The notes beneath the pieces are model-generated. The model was not told the origin of the DNA. It ran no database searches and saw only the letters and a list, made by a program, of their open reading frames with translations. Below, piece by piece: positions 16,274 to 27,300 of a stretch of DNA of 64,000 bases. Origin of the DNA: Nocardioides sp. BP30 (GTDB taxonomy: Bacteria > Actinomycetota > Actinomycetes > Propionibacteriales > Nocardioidaceae); contig NZ_CP123620.1 in assembly GCF_029873215.1 (NCBI RefSeq), forward strand, positions 1,116,001 to 1,180,000. Reading direction: 5' to 3'. Made by a program: the position numbers and the translations under genes. Within the stretch, counting starts at the first letter, position 1; every line of letters starts with the position of its first letter.

Positions 16274-17412
16274 TGCGCCGACCTCGGCTGCGCACCCTCG
16301 CCATCGGAGCCGCGGTGGGTCTGGTCGCGGTGGGCGGCACCGGCGCCGGCCTCGAGCTGGGTCACAGGCAGTCCGGCGGCACGCTCACCACGAGGTCGGC
16401 AGGCGCCACCGTGGCAGTCGCTCGCGGCCGGCTCGCCCAGGCCCAGGAGCTCACCGGCGCCCTCGGATTCGGCCAGCCCACCACCGTCACCGGCCACGGC
16501 GAGGGCACCATCACCTGGCTGCCCGCCACGGAGACGACGGTGACCCGCGGCCACCAGGTCTACCGCGTCGACGACCGGCCGGTGGTGCTGCTCTACGGAG
16601 CGCTGCCGCTCTACCGCACGCTGACATCGCATCCGGGGGCGCCCGGTGGCGGTGACAGCGGTGACGGTGCCGATAGCGGTGACAGCGGTGATGCCGCCGG
16701 CAGCGGCACCGACCAGCCGCCTCCCGTCACCCCGCTCCTGCGGGGCAGCGACGTCGACCTCGTCGCCGCCAACCTCGCCGCACTCGGCCTCTACCACGGC
16801 CCGACCAGCGAGGTGACCTACAGCTGGCCGTTGACCTACGCCGTCGAGCGCTGGCAGCGGGCGCTGGGTGAGCAACCGAGTGGGGTCATCGACCCGCGCG
16901 AGGTGGTCGTCGCACGGGGGCCGATCCGTGTCGACGGCGTGACCGCCCATCTGGGAGACGACGCCCAGCAGCCCGTCCTGACCGTCACGAGCACCGCGAA
17001 GAAGGTGACGCTGCAGGCGCCGGTCGCGCTCGCCGGCTCGATCAAGGTCGGTCACCGGGTCCGGGTCCGGCTGCCCGACGGTCGCACCGTCGGCGCGCGG
17101 GTCGAGAGCATCGGCACGGCAGCGGGCGACGGGGACGGCGGCCCGCCGTCGGTGCCCGTCGTCGTACGCCCCGTCCGGGCCGGTGCCCTGCGCCGGGTGG
17201 CGCTCGGGCCCGTCACCGCCCGCGTGGTGACCGCCTCGGTCCCGGACGCGCTGCACGTGCCGATCGCGGCACTGGTGGCACTCGCGGGCGGCGGCTACGC
17301 GGTGGAGCGCTCCGGCGGCGGGCTGGTCCGCGTCACGATCGGGATGGTCGCCGACGGCGAGGTCCAGGTCTTCGGCGTGAGTGCCGGCACCCGGGTGGTG
17401 ATCGCCCGATGA
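16273..17412 (+). CDS. Peptidoglycan-binding membrane-fusion (HlyD-like) adaptor
   Basis: The 379-residue protein begins with an Arg-rich segment and a single membrane anchor ([19 protein letters not shown]). It then has a beta-rich adaptor region ([24 protein letters not shown]), a Gly/Asp/Ser repeat linker, a peptidoglycan-binding-like helical domain ([15 protein letters not shown] ... [11 protein letters not shown]) and a C-terminal beta-barrel region with [17 protein letters not shown]. This architecture is seen in actinobacterial MacA-like proteins encoded with MacB-type ABC transporters. It overlaps the ATPase gene by four bases (ATGA). The longer in-frame reading upstream is the lipoprotein gene's shadow. 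Confidence 0.85.
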   Translation: MRRPRLRTLAIGAAVGLVAVGGTGAGLELGHRQSGGTLTTRSAGATVAVARGRLAQAQELTGALGFGQPTTVTGHGEGTITWLPATETTVTRGHQVYRVDDRPVVLLYGALPLYRTLTSHPGAPGGGDSGDGADSGDSGDAAGSGTDQPPPVTPLLRGSDVDLVAANLAALGLYHGPTSEVTYSWPLTYAVERWQRALGEQPSGVIDPREVVVARGPIRVDGVTAHLGDDAQQPVLTVTSTAKKVTLQAPVALAGSIKVGHRVRVRLPDGRTVGARVESIGTAAGDGDGGPPSVPVVVRPVRAGALRRVALGPVTARVVTASVPDALHVPIAALVALAGGGYAVERSGGGLVRVTIGMVADGEVQVFGVSAGTRVVIAR

Positions 17413-18086
17413 CCGGCCGGTGTGTCCTCGAGCTGACCGCTGTGACCAAGGAGTACGCCGGCGGCGTCGTCGCCCTGCACGAGGTCTCCCTGAGGATCGA
17501 GGCCGGGGAGGCGGTGGCGATCGTGGGTCCGTCCGGTTCGGGGAAGTCGACCCTGTTGCACCTGATGGGCACCCTCGACCGGCCCTCGGCCGGCCGGGTC
17601 GAGGTGGAGGGCTCCGACACGGCGAGGCTGACCGACGCCGAGCTGTCCCGGCTGCGTGCGCAGCGACTGGGCTTCGTCTTCCAGCACTCGCATCTCGCCG
17701 ACCGGCTCAGCGCCGAGGAGAACGTCGCGACCGGACTGCTCTATGCCCGCGTTCCGCGCTCGGAGCGCCGACCGCTGGCCCGCGCCGCGCTGGACCGGGT
17801 GGGGCTCTCCCACCGTCGCGGGCACCGCCCGCACGAGCTCTCCGGCGGCGAGCGGCAGCGGGTCGGCATCGCCCGGGCCCTGGTGAACCGACCGGCGCTC
17901 GTGCTTGCGGACGAGCCGACCGGCGCCCTGGACCAGACCACCGGGCGGCAGATCCTCGACCTGCTCGGCGAGCTCAGGGCCGAGGGCACCACGATCGCCC
18001 TGATCACCCACGACCCGGGGGTGGCGGCGTCCTTCCCGCGGCGGGTGGAGATCCGCGACGGTCGGCTCTGGGGGGAGCCCCGGTGA
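17409..18086 (+). CDS. ABC transporter ATP-binding protein (MacB/LolD type)
   Basis: The 225-residue ATPase has Walker [10 protein letters not shown] (about residues 38-46), a Q-loop in FVFQHSHL, the signature [15 protein letters not shown], Walker [13 protein letters not shown] and the switch His in ALITHD. Its length and sequence fit the LolD/MacB group that energises FtsX-like permeases by mechanotransmission rather than carrying substrate through a channel. It overlaps the adaptor by four bases and the permease by four bases (GTGA). Confidence 0.94.
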   Translation: MTGRCVLELTAVTKEYAGGVVALHEVSLRIEAGEAVAIVGPSGSGKSTLLHLMGTLDRPSAGRVEVEGSDTARLTDAELSRLRAQRLGFVFQHSHLADRLSAEENVATGLLYARVPRSERRPLARAALDRVGLSHRRGHRPHELSGGERQRVGIARALVNRPALVLADEPTGALDQTTGRQILDLLGELRAEGTTIALITHDPGVAASFPRRVEIRDGRLWGEPR

Positions 18087-19261
18087 CCCGGCTGCTCGAT
18101 GCGCTGGCCCTGGGCTGGCTCGGCGTGCGCAACCGCCCGGCGCGGGCCGTGATGAGTGCCCTCGGGGTGGCGCTGGGGATCGGCACGCTGGTGCTCGTCA
18201 CCGGCATCCCCGCCAGCGGCCAGGCGTCCCTCGATCGGCAGCTGACGGCGCTGGGCACCGACGTGCTCCAGGCGCAGGGCGGCGATGTCTCCCAGCAGCC
18301 CGTCGAGTTGCCCACCGCGGCGGCCGCGATGGTGCGGCGGATCGGTCCGGTCGAGCGGGCCTCCGCGATCGCCAACCTCAACGTGCGGGTGCTGCGCACC
18401 GACCTCTCGGACCCCAACGACACCGCCGGCGTCTCGGCCCTGGCCGCGACACCCGACCTGCTCACCGCTGTGCACGGCTCGCTGTCCTCGGGAGTCTTCC
18501 TGACAGCGGCCAGCGAGCGCCTCCCGGCGGTGGTGCTCGGTCACACCGCCGCGCAGTGGCTCGGCATCACCTCCGTGGACGCCGCCCAGGCACCGAGGAT
18601 CCGGGTCGGCACCGGCTGGTTCACCGTCGTCGGGATCCTCGCTCCGATGCCGCTGACGCCCGAGCTGGAGCAGGCGGTCCTGGTCGGTTGGGACGCCGCC
18701 CGGAGCGAGCTCGGCTTCGGCGGCCACCCGACGGTGGTCTACCTGCGCGCCGTCGAGTCACAGCTCGAGGCGGTCCGTGACGTCCTCCCGGCCACCCTCG
18801 ACCCCGCCGCGCCGGGGCTGGTGTCGGTGAGCCGGCCCTCGGAGGCGCTCGCCGCGAAGCGAGCCACCCAGGGCACGTTCTCGGCGCTCTTCCTCGGCCT
18901 GGCGGCGGTGGCCCTGGTCGTCGGCGGCATCGGGGTCGCCAACACGATGATCGTCTCGGTGCTGGAGCGGCGACGCGAGATCGGTCTGCGACGAGCACTG
19001 GGCGCGACGCGGGGCGACGTACGGCTGCAGTTCCTCACCGAGGCGGTGCTGCTCTCCGGGCTGGGCGGCCTGGCCGGTCTCGGGGGAGGGCTGGTGGGCT
19101 CGCTCGGCTACGCGATGGTCCGCGGATGGCCGCCGGAGGTTCCGCTGCCGGCAGTGGGTGCTGGGCTGCTCGGCGCGCTGATCGTCGGCGCCGTGGCCGG
19201 TCTCTACCCCGCTGTCAGGGCCGCTCGGCTCGCGCCGACGCAGGCCCTGGCAGCGGTGTGA
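18083..19261 (+). CDS. FtsX-like ABC transporter permease (MacB type)
   Basis: The 392-residue permease begins with an amphipathic segment and a first membrane helix ([21 protein letters not shown]), followed by a large extracytoplasmic MacB-PCD-like domain (about residues 45-255). Three C-terminal helices follow ([56 protein letters not shown]) with the conserved [19 protein letters not shown] loop. The GTG at 18083 overlaps the ATPase stop, which fixes the start. With the two upstream genes it forms a three-part MacAB-like exporter regulated by the divergent two-component system (inference). Confidence 0.93.
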   Translation: MTRLLDALALGWLGVRNRPARAVMSALGVALGIGTLVLVTGIPASGQASLDRQLTALGTDVLQAQGGDVSQQPVELPTAAAAMVRRIGPVERASAIANLNVRVLRTDLSDPNDTAGVSALAATPDLLTAVHGSLSSGVFLTAASERLPAVVLGHTAAQWLGITSVDAAQAPRIRVGTGWFTVVGILAPMPLTPELEQAVLVGWDAARSELGFGGHPTVVYLRAVESQLEAVRDVLPATLDPAAPGLVSVSRPSEALAAKRATQGTFSALFLGLAAVALVVGGIGVANTMIVSVLERRREIGLRRALGATRGDVRLQFLTEAVLLSGLGGLAGLGGGLVGSLGYAMVRGWPPEVPLPAVGAGLLGALIVGAVAGLYPAVRAARLAPTQALAAV

Positions 19262-19295
19262 GCCGTGCCGGGAGGAGCAGCCCGGGGACCGGACC

Positions 19296-20663
19296 TCAGT
19301 CGTCGAGGTCCTGCAGGGCTGTCTCGATGGTGCGGTGGAAGGTCGGGTAGGCGTAGATCATCGTGCGCAGCGTCTCCACCGGCACCCGTGCGTGCACCGC
19401 CAGGGTCAGCACGGCCAGGATCTCGCCGCCGGCCGGGCCGACGGCTGAAGCGCCGACGAGGACACCGTCGGCCTCGACCACCTTGATGAACCCGACGGCG
19501 CCGGGGCCGTGGGTGAAGCCGCGCGAGGACGCACCCAGGTCGGCCTGGCCGACCCGCACCGGGAGCCCCTGCTTGCGGGCCGCCTCCTCGGTCAGGCCGA
19601 CACCGCCGACCTCCGGATCGGTGAACGTGGTGTGCGGGACGGCGTGGTAGTACGCCGGCGCACCGCCGGCGCCCTGCAGGTCGCGCAGCGCGATGTCGGA
19701 CTGGTACATCGAGATGTGGGTGAAGGCGCCGTGACCTGTCACGTCGCCGATGATCCACACCCCGTCGGCACCGATGGCCCTCATCCGGTCGTCGACCTCG
19801 ATCCGCGACGGGTCGAGACCGACGCTCTCCAGGCCGAGGCCGTCGAGGTTCGGGGTGCGGCCAGCGGCGACCAGCAGCCGGTCGCCGGTGACCTGCTCGC
19901 CGTCGGCGAGACGGAGCGTGAAGCGGCCCTCGGCGTACTGCACCTCGGTGGGCTCCGCGCCGGTCAGCACCCGGACGCCGTCGGCGACCAGCACCTTCTC
20001 CAGCAGGGCCCCTGCCTCCGGCTCGTCGCCGGGAAGCAGTCGGGGCCCGTGCTGGATGAGCGTGACGCGACTGCCGAAGCGGGCGAAGACCTGGGTCAGC
20101 TCGCAGCCGATCGGGCCGCCACCGACGACGATCAGCTCCGCGGGCACGGTGGTGGTCTGGAGCGCCTCCCGGTTCGTCCAGTACGGCGTCCCGTCCAGGC
20201 CGGTGATCGGCGGTGCGGCCGGCCGTGTCCCGGGATTGAGAACGACGCCGACCCTGGCGTCGATGGTGACCTCCGCGGAGCCGTCGCTGGGTGTCACGAC
20301 GACCCGTCGAGGCCCGTCGAGCCGGCCCGTTCCGCGCAGCACCGTGGCACCGGCGTCCTCCAGGCGGCGCACGGCGGCCTCGTCGTTCCAGTCGGCGGTG
20401 GCCTCCTCGGCGACCCGCTTGGCCACCGGAGCCCACGACGGCGTGATGGTGACGTCGCCGGCCAGCTGCCCGGCGCGGTGCGCCTCGGCCAGCGCGTCGG
20501 CGGCGCGCACCATCATCTTCGAGGGGATGCAGCCGTAGTAGGGGCACTCGCCCCCGACCAGGTGCTTCTCGATCGCTACCACCTTCAGCCCCGCTCGGGC
20601 TGCCTTGTTGGCCAGGGACTCGCCACCGGGACCGGTGCCGATCACCACCACGTCTGCGTCCAT
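19296..20663 (-). CDS. Flavoprotein disulfide reductase (dihydrolipoamide dehydrogenase-like)
   Basis: The 455-residue protein has the FAD-binding VVVIGTGPGGESLANKAARAG, the redox-active disulfide GGECPYYGCIPSK (C-x4-C), the NAD(P) motif LIVVGGGPIGCELTQVFARFG, the second FAD motif GVWIIGDVTGHGAFTH and a C-terminal dimer domain. The C-terminal catalytic His of lipoamide dehydrogenase (HPT..E) is replaced: the segment reads YAYPTFHRTIE. This places it among the poorly characterised MerA/Lpd-like enzymes rather than true E3 subunits. The ATG at 20663 begins the dinucleotide fold; the much longer in-frame reading upstream is the antisense of the ABC-F gene. Confidence 0.9.
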   Translation of the reverse strand: MDADVVVIGTGPGGESLANKAARAGLKVVAIEKHLVGGECPYYGCIPSKMMVRAADALAEAHRAGQLAGDVTITPSWAPVAKRVAEEATADWNDEAAVRRLEDAGATVLRGTGRLDGPRRVVVTPSDGSAEVTIDARVGVVLNPGTRPAAPPITGLDGTPYWTNREALQTTTVPAELIVVGGGPIGCELTQVFARFGSRVTLIQHGPRLLPGDEPEAGALLEKVLVADGVRVLTGAEPTEVQYAEGRFTLRLADGEQVTGDRLLVAAGRTPNLDGLGLESVGLDPSRIEVDDRMRAIGADGVWIIGDVTGHGAFTHISMYQSDIALRDLQGAGGAPAYYHAVPHTTFTDPEVGGVGLTEEAARKQGLPVRVGQADLGASSRGFTHGPGAVGFIKVVEADGVLVGASAVGPAGGEILAVLTLAVHARVPVETLRTMIYAYPTFHRTIETALQDLDD

Positions 20664-20690
20664 GGTGGCGACGGTACCCGGGTAAAGCAG

Positions 20691-22418
20691 ATGCCTGACA
20701 GGGGTGGGCTGACGCAGACTCTGCGGGTGGGCCATGTCGACGTCGCCGGAGTGCGCTACCAGCTGCCGGACGGGAGGGTGCTGCTCGAGGATGTGTCGTT
20801 CCGGGTCGGCGAGGGCGCGAAGGTGGCGCTGGTCGGCGCCAACGGCGCGGGCAAGACGACGCTGCTGCGGCTGGTGACCGGCGAGCTCGCCCCGCATGCC
20901 GGCGTCGTCACCCGGTCCGGCGGCCTGGGCGTGATGCGCCAGCAGGTCGGCCGGGGCTCGACCACCGTCGGCGAGCTGCTGCTCTCCGTCGCGCCACCGC
21001 GCGTCCGAGCCGCCGCCGAGCAGGTCGACGCCTGCGAGGTGGCGATGATGGACACCGACGACGAGCCCACCCAGCTGCGCTACGCCACGGCGCTGGCGGA
21101 GTATGCCGACGCCGGCGGCTACGACCTCGAAGTCGCCTGGGACGTGTGCACGATGGCCGGTCTCGGGGTGCCCTTCGATCGAGCGAGGAACCGCGCACTC
21201 GACACCCTCTCGGGTGGGGAGCAGAAACGGCTGGTGCTCGAGTACCTCCTGCGCGGACCCGACCAGGTGCTGCTCCTCGACGAGCCGGACAACTACCTCG
21301 ACGTACCCGGCAAGATCTGGCTCGAGCAGCGCATCCGCGAGTCCGAGAAGACGATCCTCTACGTCAGCCACGACCGGGAGCTGCTCGCCAACACCGCCAC
21401 CCGCGTCGTCACCGTCGAGCTGGGCCAGGCGGGCAACCTGGTCTGGACGCACCCCGGCGGCTTCGCGAGCTACCACCAGGCCCGACAGGACCGCTTCGCC
21501 CGCTTCGAGGAGCTTCGCAAGCGCTGGGACGAGGAGCACGCCAAGCTCCGCGCCCAGATGCTGATGTACAAGCAGAAGGCCGCCTACAACGCCGACATGG
21601 CGAGCCGCTACCAGGCCGCGCAGACCCGTCTGCGCCGGTTCGAGGAGGCCGGGCCGCCCACCGAGCAGCCGCGCGAGCAGCACGTCGTGATGCGGCTGGC
21701 CGGGGGCAGGACCGGCAAGCGCGCGGTGGTGTGCGAGAGCCTGGAGCTCACCGGCCTGATGCGCCCCTTCGACCTCGAGGTCTGGTACGGCGAGCGTGTC
21801 GCCGTGCTCGGTTCCAACGGGTCGGGGAAGTCGCACTTCCTGCGGCTGCTCGCCGCCGGCGGGACGCGTCCTGACCGCGAGCACGAGCCGGTCGGCGACA
21901 TCGTGATCGAGCCGGTGGCCCATCGCGGGACGGCCCGGTTGGGTGCGCGCGTGCGGCCGGGATGGTTCGTGCAGACCCACGCCCACCCGGAGCTGACCGG
22001 TCGGACGCTGCTCGACATCCTGCATCGCGGCGACGGTCGCACCGATGGCAGCGGACGCGACGGCATGGGCCGCGAGGCCGCCAGCCGGGTGCTCGACCGC
22101 TACGAGCTGGCCCATGCCGCCGAGCAGACCTTCGACTCGCTCTCCGGCGGCCAGCAGGCGCGCTTCCAGATCCTCCTGCTCGAGCTCTCCGGGGCGACCC
22201 TGCTGCTTCTCGACGAGCCGACGGACAATCTCGACGTGCAGTCCGCGGAGGCGCTGGAGGCAGGGCTGGCGGCGTTCGAGGGGACTGTCCTCGCCGTCAC
22301 CCACGACCGCTGGTTCGCGCGCGGCTTCGACCGGTTCGTCGTGTACGGCGCGGACGGGGGCGTCTACGAGTCGCCTGAGCCGGTCTGGGACGAGCGGCGG
22401 GTGGATCGGGCCCGCTGA
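20691..22418 (+). CDS. ABC-F family ATP-binding protein
   Basis: The 575-residue protein carries two fused ABC domains and no membrane segment. Domain 1 has ALVGANGAGKTTLLRLV, LSGGEQKRL and VLLLDEPDNYLD; domain 2 has AVLGSNGSGKSHFLRLL, LSGGQQARFQ and LLLLDEPTDNLD. The linker is charged and helical (FARFEELRKRWDEEHAKLRAQM). ABC-F proteins act on the ribosome, either as translation factors or as target-protection resistance proteins; which applies here cannot be told. ATG at 20691 is used; a GTG at 20727 is an alternative. It diverges from the flavoprotein gene with only 27 bases between them and ends at a bidirectional terminator. Confidence 0.92.
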   Translation: MPDRGGLTQTLRVGHVDVAGVRYQLPDGRVLLEDVSFRVGEGAKVALVGANGAGKTTLLRLVTGELAPHAGVVTRSGGLGVMRQQVGRGSTTVGELLLSVAPPRVRAAAEQVDACEVAMMDTDDEPTQLRYATALAEYADAGGYDLEVAWDVCTMAGLGVPFDRARNRALDTLSGGEQKRLVLEYLLRGPDQVLLLDEPDNYLDVPGKIWLEQRIRESEKTILYVSHDRELLANTATRVVTVELGQAGNLVWTHPGGFASYHQARQDRFARFEELRKRWDEEHAKLRAQMLMYKQKAAYNADMASRYQAAQTRLRRFEEAGPPTEQPREQHVVMRLAGGRTGKRAVVCESLELTGLMRPFDLEVWYGERVAVLGSNGSGKSHFLRLLAAGGTRPDREHEPVGDIVIEPVAHRGTARLGARVRPGWFVQTHAHPELTGRTLLDILHRGDGRTDGSGRDGMGREAASRVLDRYELAHAAEQTFDSLSGGQQARFQILLLELSGATLLLLDEPTDNLDVQSAEALEAGLAAFEGTVLAVTHDRWFARGFDRFVVYGADGGVYESPEPVWDERRVDRAR

Positions 22419-22440
22419 GAGTCGGCGGGGGAACGAGCAA

Positions 22441-22477
22441 GCGGCCCCGCAGCCCAAGGAGTTAGCTGCGGGGCCGC
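22441..22477. terminator. Bidirectional terminator between convergent genes
   Basis: A perfect 13-base stem (22441-22453 with 22465-22477) encloses an 11-base loop in the 73-base gap between the convergent ABC-F and HtrA-type genes. The symmetrical stem could serve both strands. Confidence 0.8.
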
Positions 22478-22491
22478 CTGAGACGGACGGC

Positions 22492-24111
<1,620 letters not shown>

Positions 24112-24323
24112 TCTGCCTGCGATCTCTGATGGTTCCCTGAAAGGGTGCTGCGTGATTCCACAATCTCACGCCGCCCGGTGCTGGACCCTGGACCACCGAT
24201 GCTTCCACCTCCTCCAAACAGGCAGGATGGGGACCGGCGGGGTACCGCGCCCGCGGCCGACACCGAGGCCGCAACCCGAGGGCCGGTCACCCTCCGTTCA
24301 CCTGATCCCGAAAGGGTCCGACT

Positions 24324-27300
24324 GTGCCTGACCCGTTGCTGCGTCATGCGGAGGCCCCCTCGCCCCGCACCCTGGTCGACGTCATCCGCGAGACGATCGC
24401 CCAGGCGGCGGACGAGCCTGCGCTCGACGCCGCCAACGGCGTGCTCACCTACGCCGAGCTCGAGGAGGCTGCCGAGAGCGTCGCGGTCGAGCTGAACGGG
24501 GCCGGTGTCGGACGCGGCGACAAGGTAGGCGTCCGGCTGGCCAGCGGCACCACCGAGCTCTATACGGCGATCCTGGGCGTGCTGCTCGCCGGCGCCGCCT
24601 ACGTCCCGGTCGACGCGGACGACCCCGACGAACGCGCCCGGACGGTCTTCGGTGAGGCCGGGGTGGCGGCGGTGATCGGCGCCGACCTGCAGATCGACGT
24701 ACGGCGACCCAGGCCCGCACGAGAGCCCGAGGACCCGGAGCCGGAGGACGACGCCTGGGTGATCTTCACCTCGGGATCGACCGGCAGGCCGAAGGGCGTC
24801 GCGGTGACGCACCGCAACGCGGCGGCGTTCGTCGATGCCGAGTCGCAGCTGTTCCTCACCGCGGAGCCGATCGGCGTGGGTGACCGGGTGATGGCCGGCC
24901 TCTCCGTCGCCTTCGACGCGAGCTGTGAGGAGATCTGGCTCGCCTGGCGGTACGGCGCCTGCCTGGTCCCGGCGCCGCGCGCCCTCGTGCGCAGCGGGGT
25001 GGACGTCGGACCGTGGCTCGTCGCCAACCGGATCACCGTCGTCTCGACGGTGCCCACCCTGGTCGCGCTGTGGCCGGCCGAGTCGCTGGCCAAGGTGCGG
25101 CTGCTCATCATGGGCGGCGAGGCCTGCCCGCCCGAGCTGGCCGCCCGGCTGCAGGCACCCGGCCGCGAGGTCTGGAACACCTACGGTCCCACCGAGGCGA
25201 CGGTGGTGGCCTGCGCTGCCCTGATGACGGGGGAGGGACCGGTGCGCATCGGTCTGCCGCTGGCCGGGTGGGACCTGGCCGTGGTGGACCCGGCGAGCGG
25301 CCGGCGGGTCGCCGAGGGGGAGACCGGCGAGCTGATCATCGGCGGCGTGGGCCTGGCTCGCTACCTGGATCCGATCAAGGACGCGGAGAAGTACGCGCCG
25401 ATGCCGACGCTGGGCTGGGACCGCGCCTACCGCTCGGGGGATCTGGTCGTCTACGACCCCGAGGGCCTGCTGTTCGGCGGTCGCACCGACGACCAGATCA
25501 AGCTCGGCGGCCGCCGCATCGAGCTCGGTGAGATCGACTCGGCGCTGCTCCAGGTCCAGGGGGTGGTCAGTGCCGCGGCGGCGGTGCGCAAGACGCAGGC
25601 CGGGAACAGCCTGCTGGTCGGGTACGTCACCGTCGACGCGAGCTTCGACCAGGCCGCCGCGCTCGCCCACCTCCGGGCCGAGATGCCGGCCGCGCTGGTG
25701 CCGCGCATCGCCGTGGTCGACACGCTGCCCACCCGGACCAGCGGCAAGGTCGACCGCGACGCGCTGCCCTGGCCGCTGCCCGCCCGGGCGGACGCGCCGG
25801 CGGGACTGAGCGAGACCGAGGCCTGGGTCGCCGAGCTGTGGAACGAGGTGCTCGGGGCAGCCGTGACCGACCCGCGGGAGGACTTCTTCGACCTGGGCGG
25901 CGGCAGCCTGAGCGCAGCCCAGATGGTCAGCCGTATCCGGGCGCGCTATCCCGAGGTCGCCATGGGCGACATCTACGACCATCCGCGGCTGGGCGAGCTG
26001 GCGGCGTACCTGGACGCGATGGGCGCCTCCGGCGCGATCTCGGACCGGGAGGTGCCGGTGGTGCCGGTCAAGACCCAGCTCGGCCAGGTCGTGGGCACGC
26101 TGCTGGTGCGCTGCCTGGCGGCGCCGCGCTGGCTGACCTGGCTCGCCGTGGGCTGCTGGTTGGCCGCGCGCGACGACGACCTGGCCGCGATCGGCCTGCC
26201 CGACCCCAGCCCGTGGCTGCTGGTGCCGGCCGTCGTGGTCTTCCTGACGCCGCCGGGTCGGATGCTGCTGGCGGCCGGGGCGGCCCGGCTGATCCTGCGC
26301 GGCATCGAGCCCGGCGATCACCCCCGCGGGGGCAAGGTGCACCTGCGCCTGTGGCTGGCCGCCCACGCGGTGGACGAGCTCGGCGCCCATGGGCTGGCCG
26401 GAGCGCCTCTGATGACGTGGTACGCCCGTCTGCTCGGCGCGCGGATCGGCGACGACGTCGACCTGCACAGCCTTCCGCCGGTCACCGGGATGCTGCGACT
26501 GGGCGCCGGGGCCTCGATCGAGCCCGAGGTCGACCTCTCGGGCTTCTGGATCGAGGGGGACGTCGTCCATCTCGGCAGGATCCGGGTGGGCGCCGGAGCA
26601 CGGGTCGGCGCGCGGTCGATGCTGCTGCCCGGTGCCGACGTGGGCGCCGACGCCGAGATCGGCGCCGGTTCCGCCGTCTTCGGTGCGGTGCCCGACGGCG
26701 AGTACTGGTCCGGCTCACCGGCCGCACGTGGCAGCCGCTCCGCCCGCGGGCCGTGGGAGGAGCGGGTGCATCGCAGCGGGCTGTGGGTGGGCCTGTACGG
26801 CGTGGCAGCGGTGGTGCTCGCCCTCTTCCCCGCCGTGGGCATCGCCGCCGGTGTCCTGGTCGATGTCGCGCTCGCCGGGCGGCCCGGCTCGCTCGGTGAC
26901 GTCGGGGCGCTGGTGGCGTGGAGCCCGGTGGCAGTGCTGGCCGGCTACCTGGGCCTCGCGCTGCTGATCCTGGTGACGGTGCGCCTGGCCGGTGCGCTGA
27001 TCAGGCCGGGCGTGCACGCGGTGCGCAGCACCGCCGGGTTGGCGGTCTGGGCGACGATGCGGGTGCTCGACGACGCCCGCACGTGGCTGTTCCCGCTCTA
27101 CTCCTCGATGCTCACCCCGCTCTGGCTGCGGGCGTTGGGCGCCCGCATCGGGCACGACGTCGAGGCCTCGACAGTGCTGATGATCCCGGGCCTGACCCAG
27201 GTCAACGATGAGGCGTTCCTCGCCGACGACACCCTGATCGGCGGCTACGAGCTGCACGGGGGCTGGGTGCGGGTGGAGCGGGTGAAGATCGGCAAGCGCG

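Noticed and set aside
20664..22457. Minus-strand extension of the flavoprotein across the ABC-F gene
   Set aside because: No domain is present in the extension and the FAD-binding fold begins at the ATG 20663.
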